Shown here piece after piece: positions 17,112 through 26,240 of a DNA stretch of 64,000 nt; position 1 is the first letter of the stretch; each line of letters begins with the position of its first letter. The notes beneath the pieces were generated by a model that saw only the letters and a list, made by a program, of their open reading frames with translations, did not search any database and was not told where the DNA came from. The position numbers and the translations under genes were made by a program. This DNA comes from Oceaniferula spumae (GTDB taxonomy: Bacteria > Verrucomicrobiota > Verrucomicrobiia > Verrucomicrobiales > Akkermansiaceae). Location of the stretch: the NCBI RefSeq assembly GCF_042849255.1, contig NZ_AP026866.1, positions 930,001-994,000 on the forward strand. Direction: 5' to 3'.

Positions 17112-18050
17112 ATGCAGGTCATTACATTCACTCCGCTCTACATGGAACGCGTCTGGGGCGGACGCGAACTGGAGCAGGTTTATAATCGGACATTACCGGC
17201 ACCAAACACCCCCTTCGGTGAATCCTGGGAAATGACTGATCGGCCTGATGAGCAATCTGTAGTCAATCACGGACCGTTAGAGGGAATGACGCTTGGTCAG
17301 CTGTGGCAGGAAAAACGTGAGGAGATTTTCGGTGTAGGATTCGAGGACGAGGAATGTTTCCCTCTCCTCATCAAAATCCTCGATGCCCGTGACGATCTCT
17401 CGATTCAAGTTCACCCCCCTGCAGATATTGCGCCGGAGCTGGGCGGAGAGCCTAAAACGGAAATGTGGTACATCGCGGATGCCGATCCGGGAGCCAAACT
17501 CTACGTGGGGATGAAAGAAGAAATCAGCCGCGATGATTTCCAACAAGCGATCGAAAATGGCACGGTTGATCAAGTCGTGCATGCCATTACACCCAAAGCC
17601 GGGGATTCGATCTTCATACCGTCCGGCCGATTGCACGCGATAGGTGCTGGACTGCTAATCTACGAAATCCAACAGAACTCGGACACGACTTATCGGGTAT
17701 TCGATTGGAATCGGATGGGGCTTGATGGCCAACCTCGCCAGCTGCACGTCGGGGAATCCATGCGCTGCATCGATTTCACAGACAGCGAGCCCAGCATGGA
17801 TAAACCGAACGGTAATACACTCGCAACCTGTCCGTATTTCCAAGTGGATCGACTAAAACTTCGCGTCGGAGCCAGTGTGGGAAATCCGGACCCTGAAAGG
17901 TTTTCCATTGTGACCGTGGTCGATGGTGCGCTAGAGTCAGCCGATGGCCGCAAGTATGTAGCTGGAGATTTCCTGCTCATGCCGCGCGCCGCAGCCCCTT
18001 TGACCGCCAGTGAAGATGCCTCAATACTCCAGACCACGATTCCTCGCTAA
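17112..18050 (+). CDS. manA: mannose-6-phosphate isomerase, class I
   Basis: About 312 residues from the ATG at 17112 (MQVITFTPLYMERVWGGREL). An upstream start at 16995 would overlap the divergent ABC gene, so it is rejected. Zinc and substrate motifs: KILDARDDLSIQVHPPADIA near residue 90, PKTEMWYIADADPGAKLYVG near 115, and IPSGRLHAIGAGLLIYEIQQ near 170. The length matches the short Bacillus-type ManA. It interconverts mannose-6-phosphate and fructose-6-phosphate. Its 3' end overlaps the start of the next gene by 35 bases. Confidence 0.92.
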   Translation: MQVITFTPLYMERVWGGRELEQVYNRTLPAPNTPFGESWEMTDRPDEQSVVNHGPLEGMTLGQLWQEKREEIFGVGFEDEECFPLLIKILDARDDLSIQVHPPADIAPELGGEPKTEMWYIADADPGAKLYVGMKEEISRDDFQQAIENGTVDQVVHAITPKAGDSIFIPSGRLHAIGAGLLIYEIQQNSDTTYRVFDWNRMGLDGQPRQLHVGESMRCIDFTDSEPSMDKPNGNTLATCPYFQVDRLKLRVGASVGNPDPERFSIVTVVDGALESADGRKYVAGDFLLMPRAAAPLTASEDASILQTTIPR

Positions 18051-19014
18051 CATAGGGCTTATCGCTGTTTCTCTACTGTTTTTGCCGATTGCCCACGCGC
18101 AAAAAGCCAAGCCTCTAACATGGCCCAAATCGTTCAAGCCAGCAGGTGAGGCGAAAATCATTCTGGTGCAAAAAGGCGATAACGATCGCCCCTTTGTTTA
18201 CCACACCAAGAACTTTGAACTCCAGTCCCCCACCGCACTGAACGAGCGGAATCTTGGTCTCTTTGCCACCACGGCCGAATCAGTGCCCAGTGTGCTCAAG
18301 CGGATACCACTGCCATTGTTGGGCATGCCCGAGAGTGATCGAGCCAAGGTTCTGATTTATCCTGATGAGGAGAGCTTCGTCGCCGCTGGTGGGGCTCAAG
18401 GCGCAGCCGGATACTACAGCGGTAGAAAACAGGCGATTATGCTGCGCGCGGACACCTTTCTCAATCCTCCCCCACCTGCCGGCAGCAAGTTACCACCGAA
18501 GGCAGACTATAACTTGTTAGTGCACGAGTTCACCCACCTCTGCATGCATCGTGACCTGGCTTATCTGCCGACGTGGTTCACCGAGGGTGTAGCCGAATAC
18601 ATCGCCGCGATGCATGAAAATAAGGGCGCCTACCAGTTTTCCAACATCAGTTCCTCCATCCGCAGACGGATCAAATCCGGACTCCCCAACGACAAGGAAG
18701 AAATCCTCCTCCCCGGCATCGCCGAAACCATGTCACTGACGGCAAAGGATTGGCAGGAACGGATCGAGCAAGGCCAGATCGAAAACCACTACCGCAGCTA
18801 CGCCACATCGCTCCTGATCGTGCACACTCTCTTCCATGGTGGCGAAAAACGGCGCACAGCCACTCGCCAATTCCTCGAACAAAGGCAAAAACGGCCTCCG
18901 GAAGCCGATGCCGAAACTACCCTAATCCCCTTGGCTGAACGGAAAAAACTCCAACAGCGCATTATCGACTACTGGCGACCTCGTGGCTTGAGGCTCAAGT
19001 TTACCTCGGAATAA
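18016..19014 (+). CDS. secreted HExxH metallopeptidase-like protein (DUF1570-like)
   Basis: About 332 residues from the ATG at 18016; a GTG at 18010 is the other candidate. A signal peptide follows (RFLANIGLIAVSLLFLPIA, then AHA-QK). The zinc-binding motif LLVHEFTHLCMH near residue 170 and the glutamate-containing WFTEGVAEYIA about 20 residues later give the gluzincin pattern HExxH...E. This arrangement is typical of the DUF1570/peptidase MA-like families common in Planctomycetes and Verrucomicrobia. It begins inside the end of manA, so translational coupling is likely, though a biochemical link with mannose metabolism is not evident. Confidence 0.75.
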   Translation: MPQYSRPRFLANIGLIAVSLLFLPIAHAQKAKPLTWPKSFKPAGEAKIILVQKGDNDRPFVYHTKNFELQSPTALNERNLGLFATTAESVPSVLKRIPLPLLGMPESDRAKVLIYPDEESFVAAGGAQGAAGYYSGRKQAIMLRADTFLNPPPPAGSKLPPKADYNLLVHEFTHLCMHRDLAYLPTWFTEGVAEYIAAMHENKGAYQFSNISSSIRRRIKSGLPNDKEEILLPGIAETMSLTAKDWQERIEQGQIENHYRSYATSLLIVHTLFHGGEKRRTATRQFLEQRQKRPPEADAETTLIPLAERKKLQQRIIDYWRPRGLRLKFTSE

Positions 19015-19124
19015 TCATACTACTCTGGCTTTTCGTTATAAATTTCACCCGATTTTCTCATCGATTCTCTGATAGCTAATCGCCTGATGTGACTTATACT
19101 TCAGCAACAACCGTCCTATTTACC

Positions 19125-19739
19125 ATGAGCAACACTGAAAATCCTGCCCCTCTTAGCCCGCCCCGCCGTGGCGGTAAACGCAAAGTTCTGATCATCATCG
19201 GCGTCATGGCCCTGCTGATGGTATCCGCAGGAGCCGCCTATTACTGGTGGAGCAACCGCCCGATCAAACCCGTGGTTCTCGATCAAGCCGAGCAACGCGC
19301 TCTCGATCAGAAAATGGAAGTCGTCCAAGAGCGTAAATATGAACCGGGCGGAAAAGTTCTGGTTCTCACTGAAAAAGAGGTCAATGCCCTGTTCCATAAC
19401 AACACCGGCATGGGCGACAAAGTACGTTTCGAACTCGCTAACAGCGCCATCCACGCCCGTATTCGGACCGATCTGGATGAGGAGATCCCCGTAGTCGGTG
19501 GTCGTACGCTCAAGGCCAAGGCCCGCTTTAAACTCACCGATGAGCAGAATCAGCCTGCCATCATTCTCGACGACCTCACGGTCTGGGGTATCTCTCTTCC
19601 CAATGCTTGGCTGGCCGATCTCAAAGGCAAGAACTTGATCGGTGAGCTGGGCATCAACCTCTCCAACAATCGCATCGCCGATGGAATCAAGGACATCGAG
19701 GTGGATCATGGGAAAATCACCATCACCATAGCTGAGTAA
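19125..19739 (+). CDS. single-pass membrane protein of unknown function
   Basis: About 204 residues from the ATG at 19125; a GTG at 19089 would add 12 residues. A short basic, proline-rich cytoplasmic tip is followed by one membrane segment (VLIIIGVMALLMVSAGAAYY) and a periplasmic domain of about 150 residues with alternating beta strands (VLVLTEKEVNALFHNNTG, DKVRFELANSAIHARI). The pattern resembles proteins of the LmeA/DUF2993 or YpmS type with an NEVNALL-like motif, but I cannot assign a family. The function is unknown. Confidence 0.65.
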   Translation: MSNTENPAPLSPPRRGGKRKVLIIIGVMALLMVSAGAAYYWWSNRPIKPVVLDQAEQRALDQKMEVVQERKYEPGGKVLVLTEKEVNALFHNNTGMGDKVRFELANSAIHARIRTDLDEEIPVVGGRTLKAKARFKLTDEQNQPAIILDDLTVWGISLPNAWLADLKGKNLIGELGINLSNNRIADGIKDIEVDHGKITITIAE

Positions 19740-19847
19740 GTGTAGGGGAAACAGTCCCTAACATAACTCTGAGCATTGGTTAATGACACCATAACCAGTG
19801 CTCTTATCCATAATAAACTCGTTCCCACACTCCGGTCAGTCCAAGCT

Positions 19848-20522
19848 ATGTCCATGCGCACTCTCGCCATCGGTGACATCCACGGCTGCCTGACAGCACT
19901 CAAGACCCTCGTTGAGGTCGCTGGAGTGACTCCGGAAGACACGCTGATCACGCTGGGTGATTATGTCGATCGTGGCGACAGTTCGAGAGGAGTGATCGAT
20001 TATCTGATCGAACTCAGGAAAACGCATCAACTCATCACCCTGAGAGGAAATCATGAGTCGATGATGGAAGAGGCTCGCAGCACAGCTGACCAATTTCATT
20101 TCTGGGCGGCCAACGGTGGCTACCAGACGTTGGAATCCTTTGGGGTTGAGGATGTGCATGAAATTCCAAAACTCTACTGGAAATTTTTGAAGTCGCTGGA
20201 GTCATGGTATGAAACGGAGAATCACATTTTTGTGCATGCAGGACTGAGCGCGGACCTTCCCCTGAAAGAACAGCCGCCATTGTCGTTGTACTGGATGAAG
20301 TTTTCTCAAAACCAGCCTCACGAATCAGGAAAAACCATCGTCTGTGGACACACCGCCCAGAAGGATGGTCTGCCGAGTGTGCAGCCCGGCGCGGTCTGTA
20401 TCGACACCCACGTCTATGCCGAAGATGGCTGGCTCACCTGCTTGGATGTGATGAGCGGTGAGTATTGGCAGGCGAATGAACTTGGCGAAAGCCGCCGCGG
20501 CGAGCTCGATCCAGTCGGTTAG
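19848..20522 (+). CDS. PPP-family metallophosphoesterase (serine/threonine-phosphatase-like)
   Basis: About 224 residues from the ATG at 19848 (or the ATG at 19854). Complete PPP signature: LAIGDIHGCLTALKTL at the N-terminus, ITLGDYVDRGDSSRGVIDYL near residue 35, LRGNHESMM near 65, and late histidines in FVHAGLSADLP and KTIVCGHTAQKDG. These ligate two metal ions for phosphate ester hydrolysis. Members act as protein phosphatases or as Ap4A-type hydrolases. A close paralogue lies at 29903, with the same motif spacing and a similar C-terminal DVxSGxxWQxNExGxSR stretch. Confidence 0.88.
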   Translation: MSMRTLAIGDIHGCLTALKTLVEVAGVTPEDTLITLGDYVDRGDSSRGVIDYLIELRKTHQLITLRGNHESMMEEARSTADQFHFWAANGGYQTLESFGVEDVHEIPKLYWKFLKSLESWYETENHIFVHAGLSADLPLKEQPPLSLYWMKFSQNQPHESGKTIVCGHTAQKDGLPSVQPGAVCIDTHVYAEDGWLTCLDVMSGEYWQANELGESRRGELDPVG

Positions 20523-20641
20523 TCAGGCCTCTGATCAAGCTCACTTGGCGGAGCACGGAAGTTGTATCTACTCGTTCAGAATACTGCCTAAGTCGCGTTT
20601 TTCGTTAATTTGGGGTTTGGCTTTTACGATTTAGAACTTAC

Positions 20642-22057
20642 ATGGAGCCCGTGCTCTTCAACAGCTATGCGTTCTGGCTTTTTTTCGCCCTGGTCTGGGT
20701 GATCTATCGCATGCTGCCGCACCGTGGCCAGAATCTGATGCTGCTGGGCGCGAGTTATTTCTTCTACGCCTGCTGGGACTGGCGCTTTCTACCGCTGATC
20801 CTCACGACCACTCTGGTGAATTATTTCACCGCAATTGGGATGGAGAAGAGCGACGATCCAAAACGGCACAAGTGGCTGATGGCGGCGTCTGCGGTGGTAT
20901 CTCTGGGACTGCTCGGTTACTTCAAGTACTTTGGGTTTTTCGCCGAAAGTGCGGCGGAGCTGCTGACTTGGCTGGGGTTCAATGCCGATATCAAGATGCT
21001 GAACATCATCCTGCCGGTGGGGATATCATTCTACACCTTCCAGACGATGTCCTACACCATCGACGTTTATCGGGGACAGATTAAGGCGACCAAATCCATC
21101 ACGGACTTCGCTCTCTACGTTGCCTATTTCCCACAGCTGGTGGCAGGGCCGATTGAGCGCTCGTCTTCGCTGATGCCCCAGATCACCAACTCGAGAAAAG
21201 ATCGGCCGCGTGGTGACTTCTCGGAGGGTTTGTATCTGGTGATGTTAGGTTTGTTCCTAAAAGTGGTGGTGGGAGACAATCTGGGATTCATCGCGGATGG
21301 CATCTTCGCAGCTGAAGAGGGAGAACTAACCGGCACGGAGGCATTGGTGGGAGTGTATTGTTTCGCGTTTCAAATTTACGGTGATTTCGCGGGTTACTCC
21401 TCCATCGCCCGAGGCGTCTCAAAGTGGCTGGGCATCGATCTGATGACCAATTTCCGCATGCCCTATCTGGCTCGGAACCCATCGGACTTCTGGCAGCGTT
21501 GGCACATCTCGCTTTCTTCGTGGCTACGCGACTACCTCTACATTCCGCTCGGTGGCAATCGTGGCAGCAAGCTCATGGTTTATCGGAACCTGATGATCAC
21601 GATGCTGTTAGGCGGTCTCTGGCATGGTGCTGGCTGGACCTTCCTCATCTGGGGCGGGCTGCACGGAGCAATTCTCTGCATTTACCGGATGCTAGGCGAC
21701 CGGGTGAAACTGCCAAAGCTCTGGGGTCGCATCGTGGCCACGCTGTTCTTTTTCCACCTCGTCTGTCTAACGTGGTTATTCTTCCGCGCGGACTCTCTGG
21801 CGCAGGCATGGGAGATGCTGACACTAGTATTCACCCATCAGGAAATGACACCGTTGGCAAACTACGGGCTACGGATGATTCTCTTCTTCTGCCTTCCTCT
21901 GATGATCTACGAAATCTGGCTGGATAAGGCGCACACCCTACGCCGACTCGAAACCGTGCGCTGGGGCTGGCGGGCTGCGGCTTACTGCTACTTCGTCTTC
22001 ATGCTGATCGTCTTCCCTCCTCCAGTCTTCGGGCAGTTCATCTATTTCCAATTCTAA
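20642..22057 (+). CDS. MBOAT family O-acyltransferase (AlgI-like)
   Basis: 471 residues with about ten membrane segments. Family motifs: YRMLPHRGQNLMLLGASYFF near the start, LPVGISFYTFQTMSYTIDVY near residue 125, FPQLVAGPIERSS near 170, and the catalytic region FWQRWHISLSSWLRDYLYIP near 285. GGLWHGAGWTFLIWGGLHG near 325 contains the catalytic His. AlgI/DltB-type proteins move acyl groups across the inner membrane for polysaccharide acetylation. Only 5 bases separate it from the following SGNH-type gene, a pairing that supports exopolysaccharide or wall-polymer acetylation. No alginate genes are nearby. Confidence 0.93.
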   Translation: MEPVLFNSYAFWLFFALVWVIYRMLPHRGQNLMLLGASYFFYACWDWRFLPLILTTTLVNYFTAIGMEKSDDPKRHKWLMAASAVVSLGLLGYFKYFGFFAESAAELLTWLGFNADIKMLNIILPVGISFYTFQTMSYTIDVYRGQIKATKSITDFALYVAYFPQLVAGPIERSSSLMPQITNSRKDRPRGDFSEGLYLVMLGLFLKVVVGDNLGFIADGIFAAEEGELTGTEALVGVYCFAFQIYGDFAGYSSIARGVSKWLGIDLMTNFRMPYLARNPSDFWQRWHISLSSWLRDYLYIPLGGNRGSKLMVYRNLMITMLLGGLWHGAGWTFLIWGGLHGAILCIYRMLGDRVKLPKLWGRIVATLFFFHLVCLTWLFFRADSLAQAWEMLTLVFTHQEMTPLANYGLRMILFFCLPLMIYEIWLDKAHTLRRLETVRWGWRAAAYCYFVFMLIVFPPPVFGQFIYFQF

Positions 22058-22062
22058 CCACC

Positions 22063-23082
22063 ATGGCTAACAAACATCACGACTACGATGCCCTGCCAAC
22101 GGACGCCCACGCTCCGTCATGGCTGTTGGAGATGCGTGTGGTGATGGTGGTGCTGGCCTTTGTGCTGGTGCTGGAACTGATCGCTCGGATCATTGCGCCG
22201 GTGCTGGATTTTGATCGGGAGAACATTTTCGCCTTTCCAAAAGTGATTGAAAATCTTGAGGAAAAGGCGGATCAGTCGGGAAATCCCAAGGTCGTTTTCT
22301 TCGGCAACTCACTGATGTTGCACGGGCTCGATCAGGAGTTGGTGCAATCCGAGCTCGAAGTCATCGACGGGCCTGAGATTGAATCCGCCAAAGTGACGCC
22401 GGTTGGCACCGCGATGCTAGACTGGGTTTACCTCTACCGCCGCTATTTCACCGATACCGACAGTCACCCCGATTACTTGGTGGTCGGATTTGTCGCGCAC
22501 CATATTCACGACCAAGAAGCGATCAAGCTACGGCGACTTTCACGGCACTTCGTCGCAGGCGAGGACTTGCCAGTGCTCTGGGAAACCGACCTGCAGGACT
22601 TCCACAGCATCAGTCAATCTGTGCTATGCCACGTCAGTGCGCTCGAAGGTGACCAGCCGGAACACCAGCTCGGAATTCTTCAGACATTGATCGCCGACTA
22701 CAAAGCGGGGCTCAACCGTAACAACCGACTGGTGGCCGATGGCAGGAAACGGAAGCAACAGTTCGCCATAGAAAAAGATCCTGGCAAGGCGGTGCCCACC
22801 GACGATCAGGAGAGCTATGACCGAATGAAACGATTTATCGCCGAGGCTATAAAACACGGCGTGAAAATTTTCTTCGTTCCAATGCCTCAGCCGGAAGTGT
22901 GGGACTTCAATCCGGAGGCACAGAAAATCATAGAAGCCGAAGGCATGACCGTGCTGGATGCCCGCCGCATCCCCGGCATGACACCGGAGGACTTTTCAGA
23001 CGGCTACCACCTGGGGGAAACCGGCAAGGTGAAGTTCAGCGAGTGGATGGCTGGGCAGCTGAAGGATCAGATGGGGGAATAG
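22063..23082 (+). CDS. membrane-anchored SGNH-hydrolase-like protein, AlgI partner
   Basis: 339 residues. One N-terminal membrane segment (VVMVVLAFVLVLELIARIIA) is followed by an extracytoplasmic domain. Block I of SGNH enzymes appears as VVFFGNSLMLHGLD near residue 85, with Ser in GNS. The catalytic Asp/His pair probably lies in FSDGYHLGETGKVKFSEW near residue 310. This layout matches AlgX/AlgJ/DltD-type partners that take an acyl group from an MBOAT protein. It begins 5 bases after the AlgI-like gene, so the two probably form one unit. The target polymer is unknown. Confidence 0.8.
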   Translation: MANKHHDYDALPTDAHAPSWLLEMRVVMVVLAFVLVLELIARIIAPVLDFDRENIFAFPKVIENLEEKADQSGNPKVVFFGNSLMLHGLDQELVQSELEVIDGPEIESAKVTPVGTAMLDWVYLYRRYFTDTDSHPDYLVVGFVAHHIHDQEAIKLRRLSRHFVAGEDLPVLWETDLQDFHSISQSVLCHVSALEGDQPEHQLGILQTLIADYKAGLNRNNRLVADGRKRKQQFAIEKDPGKAVPTDDQESYDRMKRFIAEAIKHGVKIFFVPMPQPEVWDFNPEAQKIIEAEGMTVLDARRIPGMTPEDFSDGYHLGETGKVKFSEWMAGQLKDQMGE

Positions 23083-23102
23083 ATCGGACGGATCATTACC
23101 GA

Positions 23103-23873
23103 TTACACAGCCAACTGCTCGCTCCACGCCTTTGCTTTTTCAGCGAAGGACTTGTCCATGTCCTTGTAGGTGATACCTCGTGAGACGTTCACCACGTCAG
23201 GAGCGGTGCGGTTTTTGCCTTCTAGGCTGGCGAGGTCACCACCTTGGGCACCGAGTCCGGGGATGAGTAAGGGACTGTCGGCGATGCGCTCGAGGACTTC
23301 TTCGCTGGCGTTGGTTAAACCAACTACGTAACCAACATCTGTGGCGCGTGATTCGGAGTTGGCGCGCTTTCCTAACTCTTGAACGAGTTCGAAAACAAAC
23401 CGCCCATCGGCGAGTTTCTGGCGTTGGAAATCTGCACTGCCGGCATTGGAAGTCACTGCGAGAAGGTAGATCCCCTTTCCTTCCCAATCGAGGAAGGGCT
23501 CGATTGAATCGTAACCGAGGAATGGGTTTAGCGTCACAGCATCGACATTCCAATTTTCAAAATATGACTTCGCGTAGTATTTCTGAGTCTCACCGATATC
23601 GGAACGTTTGGCGTCGAGGATGACAGGGACTTCCTTGGGCATCTCCTGTAACATTTCCTGCAACATCTCGATACCGCGCAGGCCCATGGCTTCGAAATAG
23701 GCCATGTTAGGCTTGAAAGCGGCAGCATACTCAGCGGTTTCTCCGACTACGCGGCGAAGGAATTCAGGGACTTCATCGACGCCACCGGAGAGCTCCGGAC
23801 GAGGGTCGATTCCAACACAGAGGCGGGATCCGACCTCAGAGATTCTTTGTTGCAGTTTTTCCGCGTAGCGCAT
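23103..23873 (-). CDS. pyrF: orotidine 5'-phosphate decarboxylase, type 2
   Basis: 256 residues. Beta/alpha barrel motifs: RLCVGIDPRPE near residue 17, AFKPNMAYFEAMG near 52, the catalytic VILDAKRSDIGETQKYY near 85 (DxKxxDI), TLNPFLGYDSIEPFL near 115, and LLIPGLGAQGGDLASLEG near 205. The long insert and the KRSDIG form fit the type 2 enzymes found in actinobacteria and several other phyla. It decarboxylates OMP to UMP, the last step of pyrimidine synthesis. It is convergent with the SGNH gene and not in a pyr operon. Confidence 0.93.
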   Translation of the reverse strand: MRYAEKLQQRISEVGSRLCVGIDPRPELSGGVDEVPEFLRRVVGETAEYAAAFKPNMAYFEAMGLRGIEMLQEMLQEMPKEVPVILDAKRSDIGETQKYYAKSYFENWNVDAVTLNPFLGYDSIEPFLDWEGKGIYLLAVTSNAGSADFQRQKLADGRFVFELVQELGKRANSESRATDVGYVVGLTNASEEVLERIADSPLLIPGLGAQGGDLASLEGKNRTAPDVVNVSRGITYKDMDKSFAEKAKAWSEQLAV

Positions 23874-23921
23874 GGCCGTGTCTAGCGGCGAACGGGCGGA
23901 ATGGCAACAATCAAGCGAGCA

Positions 23922-24497
23922 TCAGGCCGACGCTTTTTCAGTTTTTCCCGCTTTTTTAGCCAATCGACGACGCAATTCCGGCCACTGCTCCTGAGTGACG
24001 ATGTAGCCGATGCAGTTGTCCTTGCCACAGCGGCAAGGATGATCCTCATAGCTCTCGATATCGAATCCGTAATCGAAGGTGAGTTCGTCCCCAGCCTTAA
24101 TGTCGGTGAGGGAGTAAATATAAATTTTCCTCCCGATGATCCAAGCCTCACAGTTGGGATCGCAGGAATGGTTGATCAGGCGAGCGGTGTTCCAAGGCAC
24201 GTTACCATCAATGTCCCATTCATCATCAAGGGTGAAAATGTAAACTGCGGCATCACCATGCTCCTCGGCGCGGGCGTATTGATCCCAGGCACGATCTTCG
24301 CTGATCTCCTTATTGATCGGTTCGCCGACGTATTCGATGATTTCAGTTTCCTTGGCGATGTCCTGAGTGGCGTAAACACCACGGCCATGGATCTCGGAGC
24401 CACGAACCTCACAGAGGTCGCTCTGAGCGCGCTTGTAGAGTTTCCTGAACTTACGAACCAGCTCGGCTTCGCGCTCGAATTTTTTCTTTTTGGCCAT
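23922..24497 (-). CDS. SET-domain protein-lysine methyltransferase
   Basis: 191 residues. A basic N-terminal 25 residues is followed by a full SET domain: GSEIHGRGVYATQDIAKETE near residue 33, the knot motif ARLINHSCDPNC near 110, and AGDELTFDYGFD near 143. A post-SET zinc motif CRCGKDNCIGYI is near 160, and a Lys/Ala-rich tail follows. NHSC and the post-SET cysteines are the AdoMet/lysine-site features of eukaryotic-type histone methyltransferases. Bacterial SET proteins are known (for example in chlamydiae). The likely substrate is a lysine in a DNA-binding or ribosomal protein, but nothing here identifies it. An ORF on the opposite strand is a shadow. Confidence 0.9.
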   Translation of the reverse strand: MAKKKKFEREAELVRKFRKLYKRAQSDLCEVRGSEIHGRGVYATQDIAKETEIIEYVGEPINKEISEDRAWDQYARAEEHGDAAVYIFTLDDEWDIDGNVPWNTARLINHSCDPNCEAWIIGRKIYIYSLTDIKAGDELTFDYGFDIESYEDHPCRCGKDNCIGYIVTQEQWPELRRRLAKKAGKTEKASA

Positions 24498-24529
24498 GAC
24501 GAGTAATGTCGTTGAGTGACGCGCAGACT

Positions 24530-25204
24530 TTACTTGATTTCCCTCGCTTTGGAAGGAGGAAGATGAAGGGCTTTTTCATCAGCTGGCAACGATGGGAACA
24601 AACTCCGCAAATCTTGCACTGTGGGCTTCATGCCCGTCATGAAATACCAGTCATTGCTGCCCTTTTCAGAGATGGCTAGACTGTAAGTGCTCTCTTCGAT
24701 TTCACGAATTTTACCCCCCATGTTCGGATCGGGAACTTTCACGCGAATCACAGTGGGAACAACTGCCAGCCAGTGTGTCACGATAACTTCGCGTCCCGTG
24801 GCATCGATAACGGGTTTGCCGGTAGCGGCATCGATCTTCTTAGCACGCCAGACACTGAAAAAGGCAGTCGGTTGGCCTACTTGGTAGCCAACCACCTTCA
24901 TCTGCATCTTGATTTGTCCTTGGACTGATTGAGCGAGAGCGGCATCGAGCTTTTCCATTCCCCCGTTTCTCATCGCCAAGCGGCGTTTCCATCGTGGGTA
25001 AATGCGGTCGATACTATACTGGAAGTTACCTTTGATCATCTCGACACCCAGTTTTTGCACAGCAGCTCTGGCTGAGTCTGAGATCATCGGGTCGACTGCC
25101 ACCGCGCCCCCACCGATTTCTTGAGCGGGAGATGAACTTGTCAGTGAAATGCTGACAAGCGTGGAGATCAGTGCGGGAGTAAAAAAGAGTGTTTTAATAT
25201 TCAT
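24530..25204 (-). CDS. secreted protein of unknown function
   Basis: 224 residues with a signal peptide (LFFTPALISTLVSISLTSS, ending PAQ-E). The mature part begins with a conserved-looking helix (MISDSARAAVQKLGVEMIKG, YSIDRIYPRWKRR) and continues as mixed beta strands (HWLAVVPTVIRVKVPD, YSLAISEKGSNDWYFMTG). The end, LRSLFPSLPADEKALHLPPS, is proline-rich. It resembles small periplasmic NTF2-like or accessory proteins, but I do not recognise a family. It is leftward and diverges from the YitT gene. Confidence 0.6.
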   Translation of the reverse strand: MNIKTLFFTPALISTLVSISLTSSSPAQEIGGGAVAVDPMISDSARAAVQKLGVEMIKGNFQYSIDRIYPRWKRRLAMRNGGMEKLDAALAQSVQGQIKMQMKVVGYQVGQPTAFFSVWRAKKIDAATGKPVIDATGREVIVTHWLAVVPTVIRVKVPDPNMGGKIREIEESTYSLAISEKGSNDWYFMTGMKPTVQDLRSLFPSLPADEKALHLPPSKAREIK

Positions 25205-25288
25205 CCTGTGCCCCTATTCATTCTCACAGCTGACTGGAAAGTCAAGCGTGGCTCCGAGGCCAGTAATCTCCACAATCAACGCAATATT

Positions 25289-26137
25289 ATGGAACGATCT
25301 ACCATTCACCCATTACTACGTGTGCTGATGCTGCTCAGCGGTATTTTCGTGCTGGCATGGGGCTTTAACGCCATTCTCGCGACAAATCGAATTGTCACCG
25401 GTGGCTTGCCCGGTTTCTCGCTGCTCGTTCAGCAGCAAACTGGATTCGACCCGTCGTTGACCCAGTGGATTGTGGGTATTCCTATATTTTTCATTGGCTG
25501 GATGGTCTTGGGAAAAAAGGCGACCATCAACTCACTCGCGGGTGCGATTCTGCTGCCACTGGCCATTTTTCTGACCAGGGACTGGTGGTCGCTTCCGGTG
25601 GAAAACTCAGTTCTGGCAGCTATTTTTGGAGGATTCACCTGTGGCATCGGGCTGGGCATTATTTTCCGCGCTAATGCAACCGTCGGCGGGTTTTCCATTC
25701 TCGCACGGATGGCGTCTCATTATTTCGGCATCCCGATCAGCCGCTGCATGCTTATTTTCGACGGCGCTGTGGTCATCGCTGCTGGAGCATTTTTTGGTGC
25801 TGAACAAGCGATGCTAGCCCTGCTCAGCGTCGTTTCTCTGAGTAAAGCTATCGATGTCGTTCAGTCTGGCCTAGGCTCCGCCAAATCCGTGACGATTATT
25901 ACCACTGAGGAAAATAGCATGCGTGAAATGCTACTCACCCATCTTGATTGTGGTGCGACGGTTCTCAAGGCGGAAGGAGCACACAGCGGCGATGAGCGAA
26001 CGCTCGTTGTCAGCGTGGTGCCGCGGGCCAAGGTGGCCAGGCTGAGGAGAAATGTTCGCCGTATCGATCCAGGAGCATTTACCATTATCAGCGATGCCTC
26101 GGAGGTCCTCGGCTATGGTTTCCAAAACCACGGATAG
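25289..26137 (+). CDS. YitT family membrane protein (DUF161 + DUF2179)
   Basis: About 282 residues from the ATG at 25289; a GTG at 25208 would give a non-hydrophobic extension. Five or six membrane segments contain the family pattern: LAWGFNAILATNRIVTGGLP near residue 20, GFSLLVQQQTGFDPSLTQW, FGGFTCGIGLGIIFRANATV, and GGFSILARM. The cytoplasmic C-terminal DUF2179 domain has VTIITTEENSMREMLLTHLD and RTLVVSVVPRAKVARLRRNV. The transported substrate of YitT proteins is not established. parB follows after about 100 bases. Confidence 0.9.
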   Translation: MERSTIHPLLRVLMLLSGIFVLAWGFNAILATNRIVTGGLPGFSLLVQQQTGFDPSLTQWIVGIPIFFIGWMVLGKKATINSLAGAILLPLAIFLTRDWWSLPVENSVLAAIFGGFTCGIGLGIIFRANATVGGFSILARMASHYFGIPISRCMLIFDGAVVIAAGAFFGAEQAMLALLSVVSLSKAIDVVQSGLGSAKSVTIITTEENSMREMLLTHLDCGATVLKAEGAHSGDERTLVVSVVPRAKVARLRRNVRRIDPGAFTIISDASEVLGYGFQNHG

Positions 26138-26240
26138 GACATCGCCCGAACAGGCAAACCCATGCGCTTCACATCTTTTCTCCGGTTCCGTCAAAATCGG
26201 CTTTGCAAATCGTTCTGAATTGCGCCTATTCTCCTCGCCT

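Noticed and set aside
23901..24506. 201-residue plus-strand ORF across the SET gene
   Set aside because: Antisense to a gene with complete SET and post-SET motifs; hydrophobic low-complexity composition typical of a shadow.
26052..26240. N-terminal extension of parB
   Set aside because: The canonical ParB start is at 26241; the extension lies inside the YitT frame and looks like read-through.
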